Source: Aurelia coerulea (Eukaryota; Cnidaria; Scyphozoa; Semaeostomeae; Ulmaridae). Taken from it: 64,000 bases of DNA. The notes below the pieces were generated by a model that worked only from the letters and a program-made list of their open reading frames with translations, had not been told where the DNA came from and did no database searches. The stretch covers positions 11,915,001-11,979,000 of the forward strand of contig CM076948.1 in assembly GCA_039566865.1 (NCBI GenBank), in the 5' to 3' direction. Below are positions 11,650 through 21,988 of this stretch, piece by piece (the stretch's first letter is position 1; each line of letters opens with the position of its first letter). The position numbers were made by a program, and so were the translations under genes.

Positions 11650-12340
11650 TAAGTACGCATGCGTGCACGTGAGAAGGATGTTAGTTTTCAAAATGGCGTC
11701 CACGCAGCAAATATGATCAAAACAGTGTGTTTCATAAGAGAAAATCCAGGATAAAGTGTTCGAGGAGGGAGGAAGTACAAGGAACAAAATCAGTTAAAAG
11801 AATGTTAACAGAAGACCATGACAGCAGTCGCAAAGTACTCCCGAACAACATATCTGCAACGGAGCAAGGCAACTTCAACTTTCAATAGGCTACAGATTTT
11901 CAAACCAAAAAGTCCTGTACTTCACAAAAATATTTCCCGCCAAATTTTATATCAATTTGTAGCTGGAAAACGGAGGAACAAGCCTTCATCTGAAATAAAT
12001 TTGTACTCCAAACGAAACAGCAGTAAAGCCGCTGAACCTGGAGAGCGGGCTCGTAAATTGCAGAAAAGGCCTACGAAAACAATAGAGAAATTTTGGATCG
12101 GTCGTTTACAAAGCCAAAAGTCCTGTACAATATGGACTCAAATACTAACTTTCTTGTTATCAAAATGTGTGTACATGTATCAAGTTTGCTAAACCAGCTG
12201 AAGAAATCAAGAACATGAAGCCACGGAGAAAGAAACGAAGAAATAGGAATATTTTACTCAGTTTTTAGCACTTCCGCATAGCTAATAAAAGACCAGACAC
12301 GAGGCGGTGAGTAATCGTATAGGCAAATGTACCAGCATGT
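11650..12340. mobile_element. About 0.7-kb insertion inside the BEL/Pao RT
   Basis: Non-BEL sequence separates the RT segment ending ETVFLQN (about 11646) from the next segment (about 12345, leading to IDDLVSGS). A short imperfect direct repeat (AAATGTA near 11648 and 12329) may be the target duplication. A frame at 11818-12192 is not recognised. I cannot define termini precisely. Confidence 0.55.
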
Positions 12341-13529
12341 CTTCATATGGAATTCGTTGAGAAAATGAAAGCATCACAGTGCATAGACGATCTAGTGTCC
12401 GGTTCCAGTACGGTGAAGGAAGCCTTTGCAATGTTCATAAAGGCTAAATCAAGACTACAAGACGCAGGATTCCACATGCATAAGTGGAAGACAAATCACC
12501 CTGAATTAAGAGAGGCCATCAAGAGAGAAGTGGATGTGCAAGAAAATTCAGATCCAGAGAGAGAAACTACATATGCAAAGGAGTCATTAGGCCACAAAGA
12601 GAGTGAAAGCAAGGTCCTTGGAGTCAAATGGGATATAGATAAGGAAGTGTTGAAGTTTGAATTCAAAGAGATTGTAGACAAAGCTGAGCAGCTAGAACCC
12701 ACAAAGAGAAACATTCTCAGTGTAATTGCAAGTGTGTTTGATCCACTTGGGTTGATAAGCCCAGTTATTGTGACTGCTAAAACTCTTCTACAGGACATAT
12801 GTAAGAGTAAGATCTCATTGGATGAGAGGCCTAGTGAAGAGATTTTAAGGAAATGGCTTGAGTGGGTGCAGAATTTGAAACAAGTGGAGAAAATCATTTT
12901 CAGAAGGTGTGTGTACCCAAGCTTGACGGAGGAAGTTGATGAGGTAACCTTTCATGGGTTCGGGGATACTAATGGGAAGGCATACTGTGCTGCAGTATAT
13001 ATGGTTTGCAATCATGGAGCAACCACCAGTGCGCAGTTGCTGACATCAAAGACGAGAGTAGCTCCATTGAAGCAACAAACGATCCCTAGATTAGAGCTGA
13101 TGGCAGCAAAAATCCTTGCATCATTAGTTGACACTGTCAAGAAAGCTTTAGGCCAGCAAGTTGATATTACAAGCACTACGTTATGGCTTGACAGTGCCAC
13201 TGCCTTGTTGTGGATCAAGAAAGTGGGCGAATGGAAGCCTTTTGTTCAGCACAGAGTAAAGGAAATTTTGAAGTTGACAGATAGAGCATGTTGGCAGCAC
13301 TGTCCAACGGACTCTAATCCAGCAGACATAGGGTCTCTAGGAACCAAGGAAACAAAGCTGAAAGATGATAAACTGTGAAAAGAAGGGCCAGACTGGTTAG
13401 TCACAGAGGAATGGCCAAAGAAGTTAGAGAATCTAGACACAGATGAAGCTGAAGAGGAGCGTGTCAAAAGAGTTGTCCAGAGCAACATGGTGCGACAAAC
13501 AGAGTCGAAGCAAAACTTATCATCAGTTA
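12341..13529 (+). pseudogene. BEL/Pao part 2: RT palm/thumb and RNase H
   Basis: The Pao-type active site appears as CIDDLVSGSS (near 12383), where Tyr-Val would be usual before DD. Downstream are the LGVKWDID motif, SVFDPLGLISPVIV, an RNase H region (FGDTNGKAYCAAVYM, IPRLELMAAKIL) and TLWLDSATALLWIK, all typical of BEL/Pao Pol. The frame ends at 13378 and weak homology continues to the Harbinger-type insertion at 13530. Confidence 0.87.
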
Positions 13530-14407
13530 GGCCATATAAAATAAATTAATAGATTCTCATCACAACGTTTTGGAAACTCTCGCGAGGCGGGAGGTTTATA
13601 TTTTATAATTTATATATAAAATGTTTTTGCAAATCTAGCCAAATCAGCGAGGAAAGCACATTATTCTGTTGAATTCTTTGTTTACATAGCCTTTGGCACA
13701 AATAGATTCTACCCTGTGGACCGTCCGTAGAAGAACAAGGAGCAGCGACAAAATACTTCAGATTGTCGATGTTTGTAGGAGCTGTTTACTAACAACGATC
13801 TAAAGGGAATTTCTCACAGTTTCTTCAACGTCATTTCTACTTTTTCAAAATTAAAGTGATTTCTTAGTTCTTGCAAATTTCCCACAGCCCTCCCACAAGA
13901 ACCCAATTGAAATTGCTCTGAAATTTGGCCTAAACTCGCTAAACTCACGCGACCCGTCTTGGTTCAGTGCTTGTCCATGTCATGCCCTAAATGAATACAT
14001 TTTGCGTGGACCCCATTCAAATTGTAGTGGTGCATATTGGATTTGGATCCGTAGAGCAGCTTCCCGTCTGAATGTTCTTCAACCATAACAACTTTGTAAT
14101 TGATCAAAACTGTGCCAATTCAGTGAAAACGTTGTTTCAGATTGACATTTTTTGTAATTTTATGGTAAAATTCTACCTTTCGTTAGATAAAAAGTGTGTA
14201 TCATAAGGAGCAAATCATTGCAAATAAATAAAAAACAATAAAACTATATGTTTTGACATTAGATAAAATATAAAAACATCACAAACACTGCAAATGACGA
14301 GCGGGCGGGACTTTTATATTATACAAACAAAATATAAAAAATTTCGACGCAGAATTAATTTTCCACGCGGGCGGTGATGAGAATCTATTAATTTATTTTA
14401 TATGGCC
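13530..14407. mobile_element. 878-bp TIR element with TTA target duplication (PIF/Harbinger-like)
   Basis: Terminal inverted repeats of about 35 bp begin GGCCATATAAAATAAATTAA. Both ends are flanked by TTA (13527-13529 and 14408-14410), the 3-bp duplication typical of PIF/Harbinger elements. The interior has no long frame, so it is non-autonomous. It interrupts BEL/Pao between RNase H and integrase. Confidence 0.85.
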
Positions 14408-14410
14408 TTA

Positions 14411-15303
14411 TCGACTGCAACCGGTTTAGTAAAGAAATCAAGTTGTACCGAGTCACGGCTAGAGTTTTGAGATTTATAAACAACCTGAAAGCTTGTGTTA
14501 GAAAGGAAGACACAGTCGATGGAGAATTAAGCACAGAGGAAACAAGAAAGGCTCAAAAGTTGTGGTTGGAGGAAATTCAAAGAGCATTTGATGAAGATCC
14601 AAAGTTTCCAAAGGCTAGAGAGAATTTAGGAGTGGAGAAGATTGGGGGTCTTTACAGATGTCAAGGCAGAATGCAGAACGCAGATGTCCCAGAGTATACA
14701 AGGATGCCTATTTTATTGCCAAGAGAGCATTATTTGACGAGGTTGATTATACTAGCAAGCCATGAAAGAGTATTCCATTGCCGTACAGAGCAAACTTTAG
14801 CGGAATTGAGAAATAAGTATTGGGTTTGCAGAGGTTGCAGCAAGGTGAAGCAAGTAGTAAGAGACTGTGAAAGATGCAAGCGGCAGATCGCTAAGCAATA
14901 CAAGTCAGCACCACCAGCCAATTTGCCAGAATTCCGAGTAAAGCAATCTCGACCATTTGCATGCACAGGAGTGGATTTTGCGGGACCGCTATTTGTTAAG
15001 ACATCAAAAGGAATGAAAAAGAGTTACGTGACATTGTTTACATGTGCAGTTACGAGAGCTGTGCACATTGAATTAGCAAGAGATCAATCAGTTCCGGTGT
15101 TTATACAAAGTTTGAGAAAGTTTGCAGCCAGAAGGGGCATGCCCGAAAGAATAGTCAGTGACAACGCTAAGACTTTCCAAGCAACATCAAAGTGGTTGCG
15201 TGGATTGTATCAGAATCAAGAGGTGAAGAGGTTTCTCCAGCTGAGAAATTGCGTTTGGCAATTCAATATTCCCTTAGCGCCGTGGTGAGGCGGCTTCTGG
15301 GAA
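14411..15303 (+). pseudogene. BEL/Pao part 3: integrase N-terminal and core
   Basis: The integrase zinc-binding region is seen as H-x-R-V-F-H-C-R near 14761, then YWVCRG and CERCKRQI. The catalytic core gives GVDFAGPLF (first Asp) and VSDNAKTFQ (second Asp). The frame meets a TGA at 15286-15288 where a Trp codon would be expected before GGFWE, and is then cut by the insertion at 15304. Confidence 0.87.
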
Positions 15304-16142
15304 TATTCCCTACAGCGCGCATACTTTCGACCGTGCTTTCGGCGCCACCTTTCAAGGTTGCCCCTCTTCAACATCGGGTTTGACAGTGTTTGACAGCCAG
15401 AGATGGCTCTTCGAATTCTACCGAATCTGTTGAGAAACTTGAAGGTCTTGAAGCAAGGCAAAGAGACTGTAATATGCTACACAAGTAAAGAAACGGCAAC
15501 TTCTTGTAAATTCTAATGTCATCTTAACCATTCTAAGCTAATCAAAGCAATAAAGACCAAAAATATTCTGCTCGCTTCGCTCGCTTTTCCACAAAATTTT
15601 CTTTTACTAAAAGTGGGATCCTTCAAATACATTGGATAGTTTGTTTGAAAGATGGTTTGAGGGAAGCCTCGACAAATTTATCAATAGAGCATGGCAATTT
15701 TAAATTATCCCTAGGATGACCCATACGCCCCCCCCCACCAAACGTAATTCTCTGGTATAAACATCCATATAGTTTCATACACCATGTACTCAGGGTTGTG
15801 TTCGATATTTTGTGAAAATGGGATCGTTTGGTTGAGCTTTGCTGGCTTCAATCAAGGCAAAAAATGAACTTACTACGCAGCAAATTTAAATATTGTTTTC
15901 CTAAATCCAGAATAATTTTTTGATTAAACTTTTCGATTCTGATGAAGATGATTTACAGCATGAGAAGAAAATATGCACCAAGCTAAACTAACGAACACAC
16001 AGTTTCATATGACTTGCTTAGAAGCAGCATTGCTTACTGTGTCAGAGGCCTTCTAATGAAATTTGATTCTGACCAATCCCTTGGAGAAGGGGCGCCAAAA
16101 ATGATCTGGCCACCCCAGTGGAAAACGGCCCACCACGCCACT
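15304..16142. mobile_element. 0.84-kb insertion with 11-bp direct repeat in the integrase
   Basis: GCTTCTGGGAA at 15293-15303 and 16143-16153 flanks it, and the integrase reads into FWERLVGSVK after it. The right end reads CGCCACT just before the repeat (CGCCACTG with its first base), the same end as the insertion in LINE-D at 59084-60176. This suggests a hAT-like family with CAGTGGCG termini. The left end does not show the expected complement. Confidence 0.65.
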
Positions 16143-16783
16143 GCTTCTGGGAAAGGCTGGTCGGGTCAGTTAAAGGTTGTTTGAAGAAGGTTTTGGGGCA
16201 AGCAAAGCTCACGTTTGCAGAGCTAGAAACGCTGCTTATAGAGATAGAGAGCACAATCAACTGCAGACCATTGACCTACGGAGACGATGAGCTGGGGAAT
16301 GAAGTTTTGACACCATCACATCTGCTGTACGGATACCGGCTCAGCAGCATGCCTGATGAATCTATTGAGGAGACAGGAGATATCAGTGATATGACTCGAC
16401 GAGCAAAGTATGTAGCTCTGAAAATGCAGCATTTGTGGAATAGATGGTCAACCGAGTACCTATTGAATTTGAGAGAATATCATAAGATGAAAAGTGGCTC
16501 AGAATCAGCAATAGAGGAGGGAGAAGTTGTGATACTGAAGGATGCTGGGAGGCCAAGAAGTCAATGGAGATTGGGTAAAGTGTCAAAGTTACTCACTGCA
16601 AAAGATGGACAAACCCGGGGGGTTGAGGTTCAAGTAGTTGACAAGAAGGGAAAGGTGGTGACTTTGAAGAGAGCGGTCGAGTTATTGTATCCATTAGAGA
16701 TAAGAGCAGAGAAAGAAGAAGCAGGGGGAGAGATCACAAACTCTACGGGAAATGAATATCAAGAAGAGGAGGTGCATTTGTAA
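16143..16783 (+). pseudogene. BEL/Pao part 4: integrase C-terminal region
   Basis: The frame gives ERLVGSVKGCLKKVLG with the catalytic Glu, then INCRPLTY, TPSHLLYGY and SQWRLGKVSKL, the usual C-terminal motifs of BEL/Pao Pol. The stop is at 16781-16783. A purine-rich tract GGGGGGAGAA at 16891-16900 (polypurine tract) precedes the LTR. Confidence 0.88.
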
Positions 16784-16900
16784 GAGTTGCAAGTCGAACA
16801 GGCAGTTATTGCAGGAAAGAGACCAAGACGCACCGCTGCCATTGATGCAGACTGGCGCCGCCGACAGTTGGGAGATCAAATAAACTGATCGGGGGGAGAA

Positions 16901-17320
16901 TGTTGCGGCGCAAAACGCTAAATAGAAACTGACGTGCAAGCGAGGCCGCTTGATGATGGACAGTTTTACGGCGTGGTGGTAAATGAGTGAAAAATTTGCA
17001 AGATGGAGAACTGAGAATTGTAGAGTTGAAAGAAAAGGAACGCGAGAATTGAAGAGAGAAAGATGTTGCAACGCAGAGATAGAGTAAAGAGTAAAGGGAC
17101 ATGAGTCGTTTAGATTTATTCTGTTTGTGAGCTTGTTCTGTTGTTGTATTGAAGATTGCTAGGAAGAAGATGACATTAGGCCTGTTGTGTTATGATGATT
17201 GAAACCTTTGTTTTGTTGATTGGTAGAATGTTGATAGATACAGTCCTCTGAACGAAGAAAAGATTGAAACAAGAGTGATTGGTTACGTGGAATATATTGA
17301 TTTATCTTATAATCTGTTAT
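16901..17320 (+). repeat. BEL/Pao 3' LTR, first portion
   Basis: The LTR starts TGTTGCGGCG immediately after the purine tract. It is interrupted at 17320 by LINE-B1 and continues at 21516. No 5' LTR is present to compare with, so the limits rest on the TG...CA ends and the LINE-B1 target duplication. Confidence 0.7.
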
Positions 17321-17370
17321 AGCGGGCAACAATAGGGTGTTTCCGTGTATCCATTCAAATATCCTGTCCC

Positions 17371-20325
17371 TTGAGCAAAACTATTAGTCTATTCTCAATT
17401 CTTTTTCAAGTTCTTAAACTTTACTGGTTTTGTTTTTGTTTTATTGCAATCTCAGTCCTTGTTCTGCCCCTTGCATCAATGATATATTTTCTTGCAGTGC
17501 ACTCTGTGGCAACACAGTTATGTTTCTTGCCCTTGTTCGCCAGCGTGCATCAATTTGCAAAGATCGCACTTTATACGACTTTAGAACTTCTAAAACGAAT
17601 CCCATACAGCATTATTGAACTTGTTCGATATAAGCATCTTGCCTTTAAGAAATATCTTTTTCTGTATGCCTTCTTTTACATTGGGTGTACATCATGCTAC
17701 ACACCCCATACTCAATGGCTGGTAAGCAGGACCATTTTGCTTAGTGGTGATGTCGAAACTAACCCTGGTCCAGAAACATTTAATTTTTGCTGTTGGAATT
17801 TGAATAGCATCACTGCGCATGATTTTTTGAGACTTTCTCTTATCGAGGCATATAACTCGGTCTACAACTGTGACTTAATTGGGATTGTAGAAACTCACCT
17901 TGATAGCACAGTAGAAAATGAGAAAATAGAACTAAATGGCTATACATTTCTCAAAAATAGCCACCCACAAAATGTGAAAAGAGGCGGCGTCGGGCTGTAT
18001 GTAAGGGATTCTCTCCCTTCAAAAGAACGTCCTAACCTAGTAACCCTCCCTGAGTGTGTTGTTTGTGAAATTCAGTTAAATAGAAAAAAATACTTTTTCG
18101 TTGTAATTTATAGAAGTCCAAGTCAAGACCATAGAGAATTTGATGATTTCATAACAAACTTTGAGCTATTGCTGCCAAAACTGCATGCTGAAAATCCATT
18201 TTGCGTTGTTGTCACCGGCGATTTCAACTGTCACTCGACTCAGTGGTGGGAAAATGATATTGAAAATAATGAGGGAAAGCTATTTGAGCCAGTTACATCT
18301 GACCTTGGTCTTCACCAGCTGATTTCAGAACCAACACACTTAATGGGAGATTCCAAATCTTGCATTGATTTAATTCTAACTGATCAGCCAAACCTCGTTA
18401 TCGAGTCTGGTGTCCATCCATCTCTACACGAGCATTGTCATCATCAAATGGTTTATGGAAAGCTATCTGTCTCGAACATTGTACCACCTCCCTACACCCG
18501 CAGGATTTGGTATTATGATAAGGCTGATCCTATCGTCATTGTAAAAAGTATTGAAATGTTTGCTTGGCACGAGCATCTCGACAAAATTGCATGTCCCAAT
18601 GAACAGGTTAAACTGCTTAACCAAGTGTTACTGAATATTTATTCTAATTTCATTCCGAACCAAAGTAAAAATATCAAACCTCGTCAAGCACCCTGGATTA
18701 CGCCAGCTGTCAAAACATTTTTAAGGAAAAAGAATCATGCCTATAGAACTTTTGTGAGGAATGGCCAGCCAGATGACAAGCTTGAAGGAATTCAAAATAT
18801 GATATCTGAAGGTGCAAGGATGATTGAGGACGCCAAAAATAAATATCTCTATAAAACAGGGCAAACTTTCGCAAATCCAGGGACATCTAGCAAAACTTAT
18901 TGGAACTTAATTAATACGGTTCTGAATAAGGCAAAGATTCCTATAATACCACCTCTTATAGAAAATGGATTATTCATAACGGACTTCACTGAAAAGGCAC
19001 AGTTATTCAATGACTATTTCATACTCCAATGTACGACCATCGACACTGGTAGTAAGATTCCACAAGATACCCCAGGAATCTCTAATCTGATTGGTGAATT
19101 TGTCATCTCTGAGGAAAAGATACTGAATATCATAAGATCACTTAATCCTAACAAAGCACATGGCTGGGATGGTATATCTATAAGAATGATAAAACTAAGC
19201 GATATTTCATTAGTAACTCCTCTCATGATAATATTCACGAACTGTTTGAGACATGGTATATTTCCTAAAATATGGAAGTGTGCAAATGTGGTCCCAGTTC
19301 ACAAGAAAAACGAGAAAAATTTAATGAGTAACTACCGTCCTATTTCTCTCCTACCAATTTTTGGGAAGATCCTTGAAAAGCTTGTGTACGATTCTTTATA
19401 CTCACATCTTGTCTCCTGTGATTTACTCGACCCCAATCAGTCGGGTTTTCGTCCCGGTGACTCAACAGTCAACCAATTACTTTCTATAACGCATACAATT
19501 TTTCAGGCATTTGACTGCAATCCCCCGCTGGATGTTCGTTCCGTGTATCTCGATATTTCAAAAGCATTTGATAGGGTATGGCACGAGGGTCTTATTTACA
19601 AACTGAAGCGATGTGGTGTTTCGGGGCAACTTCTTTCTCTTATCCAAAATTTTCTTGAGGATCGAAAACAGCGAACGGTTCTGAATGGACAGTGTTCTAA
19701 TTGGGGAGATATTTTGGCAGGAGTGCCCCAGGGTTCCATTATAGGACCGTTGTTATTTCTTGTGTATATAAATGATCTCTCTGCAGATTTGGAATGTAAT
19801 GCTAAACTTTTTGCTGATAATACGTCCTTGTTTACGGTTGCCAGAGAAACCAATGAAGCTGCAGAACACATGAACAATGACCTGAAACTAATTAGTCAGT
19901 GGGCCCATGATTGGAGGATGTCCTTTAATCCTGACCCCCAAAAGCAAGCTGTTGAATTATCATTTTTGAGGAAAAGAAATGAAATAGATCATCCAGTGAT
20001 CATCTTTAACAGCATACCCGTTAAAAGAGTAGACGAACATAAACACCTAGGTATTATCTTGGACTCAAAGCTTTCCTTTTCATCTCATATTAAAGCTGCT
20101 ATCTCTAAAACGAGAAAGGGCATTGGTTGGCTAAAGTATCTCTCCAAATATTTACCAAGGCATACCTTAAATGAAATATACAAGCTTTATGTGCGACCCC
20201 ATCTGGACTACGGAGATGTTATTTATCATATTCCAGCTAAAGTGTGTGATTTCAGTCAAAACATTATTTTGTCAAATCTAATGGAAAAATTGGAGTCTTT
20301 GAGTATTCAGCTGCTCTTGCTATAA
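17371..20325 (+). CDS. LINE-B1 ORF: hydrophobic leader, 2A, EEP endonuclease, RT
   Basis: The predicted 984-residue protein has a hydrophobic N-terminal region (about residues 6-60, probable signal-anchor or membrane segments). A 2A motif GDVETNPGP follows at residues 126-134. The EEP endonuclease then shows CCWNLNSI, IVETHLD, YRSPS, VTGDFNCHS and SCIDLILT. RT motifs are NYRPISLLPIFGK, SGFRPGDSTV, VYLDISKAFDRVWH and GVPQGSIIGPLLF. The polymerase box reads FADN (D816, N817) in place of FADD, which should abolish activity. A frameshift near 20300 ends the frame early; the C-terminal part continues at 20418. Start 17371 is the first Met in this frame inside the element. Confidence 0.9.
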   Translation: MSKTISLFSILFQVLKLYWFCFCFIAISVLVLPLASMIYFLAVHSVATQLCFLPLFASVHQFAKIALYTTLELLKRIPYSIIELVRYKHLAFKKYLFLYAFFYIGCTSCYTPHTQWLVSRTILLSGDVETNPGPETFNFCCWNLNSITAHDFLRLSLIEAYNSVYNCDLIGIVETHLDSTVENEKIELNGYTFLKNSHPQNVKRGGVGLYVRDSLPSKERPNLVTLPECVVCEIQLNRKKYFFVVIYRSPSQDHREFDDFITNFELLLPKLHAENPFCVVVTGDFNCHSTQWWENDIENNEGKLFEPVTSDLGLHQLISEPTHLMGDSKSCIDLILTDQPNLVIESGVHPSLHEHCHHQMVYGKLSVSNIVPPPYTRRIWYYDKADPIVIVKSIEMFAWHEHLDKIACPNEQVKLLNQVLLNIYSNFIPNQSKNIKPRQAPWITPAVKTFLRKKNHAYRTFVRNGQPDDKLEGIQNMISEGARMIEDAKNKYLYKTGQTFANPGTSSKTYWNLINTVLNKAKIPIIPPLIENGLFITDFTEKAQLFNDYFILQCTTIDTGSKIPQDTPGISNLIGEFVISEEKILNIIRSLNPNKAHGWDGISIRMIKLSDISLVTPLMIIFTNCLRHGIFPKIWKCANVVPVHKKNEKNLMSNYRPISLLPIFGKILEKLVYDSLYSHLVSCDLLDPNQSGFRPGDSTVNQLLSITHTIFQAFDCNPPLDVRSVYLDISKAFDRVWHEGLIYKLKRCGVSGQLLSLIQNFLEDRKQRTVLNGQCSNWGDILAGVPQGSIIGPLLFLVYINDLSADLECNAKLFADNTSLFTVARETNEAAEHMNNDLKLISQWAHDWRMSFNPDPQKQAVELSFLRKRNEIDHPVIIFNSIPVKRVDEHKHLGIILDSKLSFSSHIKAAISKTRKGIGWLKYLSKYLPRHTLNEIYKLYVRPHLDYGDVIYHIPAKVCDFSQNIILSNLMEKLESLSIQLLLL
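17746..17772 (+). other. 2A ribosome-skipping motif in LINE-B1
   Basis: Codons 126-134 of the LINE-B1 frame encode GDVETNPGP, an exact match to the D-x-E-x-N-P-G-P signature of 2A sequences. Skipping would occur between Gly133 and Pro134. It would release the hydrophobic leader from the endonuclease-RT protein. The preceding residues (TILLS) resemble the usual hydrophobic approach. 2A motifs are known from animal non-LTR elements, so this is a strong family-based call, not a measured activity. Confidence 0.9.
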
Positions 20326-21122
20326 CAGGAACATGGAGGGGAACATCCAGAGAAAAACTGTACACTGAGCTTGGCTGGGAGTCATTAAATTCCAGGAGGT
20401 GGAGTAGACGCCTTACCTTGTTCTATAAGATAATGAATAATCTCATCCCTTTGTACACAAAGAAGCCTATCCCATCACTTCATCAGTCGAACTATTCTTT
20501 CCGCAACCAGGATGTTATTGGTCGAATAAGGGCAAGAACAGAACAATTTCAATCTACCTTCTATCCAAACTGCCTATCTGAATGGAATGAACTTGATCCT
20601 GAAATAAGGCTCGCTCCGTCTGTTGCTGTTTTTAAGAAAAAGCTTCTATCAATAATTCGCCCCCCTGCAAAATCTGTTTTTGGCATTCACAACCCAATAG
20701 GCCTAGCTTATCTTTTCCAAATGAGGGTTGGTCTGAGTAAATTGAACTTTCATAAATTCAAGCATAATTTCAGAGATACGGTGAACCCAATGTGCCCAAC
20801 GAACGATGGGATTGAAGATACAGAACACTTTTTGTTGCTTTGCCCTTCATTCGGCATTCACCGACGAGATCTTCTCGCTGGAGTTTCGGAATTTTTACAA
20901 CCATTTGTTCACATCAACAGCCTTCCAAACAACGTTCTAGTACAATATTTATTGTATGGTGATAAAGACCTTTCTGATGAAGTAAATAAGAATATACTAG
21001 AAATGACCTTAAATTTTATCCACAAAACTGGTCGGTTGGCTGAACTCAAATTTTTATTATACGTCACACAGCCACAAAGTGTTTTATTTGCTCCCCGTTT
21101 GTTAAGTCTGTTTCACACTTGA
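20326..21122 (+). pseudogene. LINE-B1 C-terminal region, shifted frame
   Basis: After the frameshift near 20300 the protein continues in another frame; the clean stretch begins at 20418 (MFYKIMNNLIPLYT). It includes a Cys/His motif of the MCPTNDGIEDTEHFLLLC type that many non-LTR elements carry C-terminally. LINE-B2 reads uninterrupted across the equivalent point. The 3' UTR follows from 21123 to 21505. Confidence 0.85.
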
Positions 21123-21515
21123 TGTTCGGTAAACGATGTATGAACCAAAGTTCATCCACACAAAATCGGAGTATCTCAAAAGGATTACATTGAAAACCAG
21201 TAGCCCTGTTCTGTCGTCTGGGGTTCCTATCATTCGGTATCGTGCGCCTATGCTGGCCTTACATCAAATGTGAAACAGTTCCCAGTATTTGTCAGTAATT
21301 AATTGTATTGTATGCGTAGCTTTTTGTAGATTTTTTACTTAATCTCATTTATTTGCATGTCTTTATGTTAATGGCCACGGGCGTAGTCATTGTCTTTTGC
21401 TGCCTGTGGTATCGTACCTGTAGTGTAGTATTGTAGTATAGTAATTAGAAAGTATAGTAGGTAACATGTAATGTAACATTTTATGAATATAAAAAAGAAA
21501 AAAAAAATCTGTTAT

Positions 21516-21661
21516 CGTTTATGTTCTGTTTCGATTATCACGTTGAAATAGTTATTGATCGTGTCAGTTAATGTGTGTGTAATTCTCGATTGGAAGTGAT
21601 TGGGTGGGCGTAGATTTGTGTGTTGTCTTATGTAGGGGGCTGGGCCCAGAAATCCCTGACA
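21516..21661 (+). repeat. BEL/Pao 3' LTR, second portion
   Basis: This is the continuation of the LTR after LINE-B1, ending CCCTGACA at 21661. With 16901-17320 it gives an LTR of about 566 bp with TG...CA ends. Immediately beyond it the minus-strand LINE-C frame ends abruptly, consistent with BEL/Pao having inserted into LINE-C. Confidence 0.7.
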
Positions 21662-21955
21662 CAGTGAGGTAACTGTGTATGAGTTTCAGACTGTCCATGC
21701 CAAAGCCGTAAGCCTCAAGTTTAGCGATGAGCAGATGATGAGGCAGACAGTCGTATGCCTTTGAGAGGTCCATAAGTACCATGGCAGTGACACCCCCCTT
21801 ATCGATATAGCGACGAACCATTTCAACAACCCGAAATAGAGCATGCTGAGTACTGTGTCCTTTTTTAAAAGCACAAAGGATTGACGAGAGTCTCTTTTCA
21901 ATAAAAGGTAGAATTTGTTTTAATAGTAGGCGCTCGAAAACCTTTGATAGTGACG
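21662..21955 (-). pseudogene. LINE-C RT, distal part
   Basis: The minus strand encodes RT motifs KGHSTQHALFRVVE, VLMDLSKAYDCLPHHLL and KLEAYGFGMDSLKLIHSYLT. It stops at the BEL/Pao LTR boundary near 21662. It is the continuation of the segment at 25773-27142, the two being separated by LINE-B2. The part beyond HSYLT, including the polymerase FADD box, is not found in this window. Confidence 0.85.
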
Positions 21956-21988
21956 AAAGGACACTAATGGTTAGTTTTCAGCACAATT

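Larger units (their letters stand above)
17321..21505 (+). mobile_element. LINE-B1: 2A-containing non-LTR retrotransposon
   Basis: A 4.2-kb element is flanked by a 10-bp target duplication (AATCTGTTAT at 17311-17320 and 21506-21515) and ends in an A-rich tail. It appears full length, because coding sequence begins 50 bases from the 5' boundary. It inserted into the BEL/Pao 3' LTR, so it is younger than that element. A second, 5'-truncated copy lies at 21969-25759. Confidence 0.88.
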
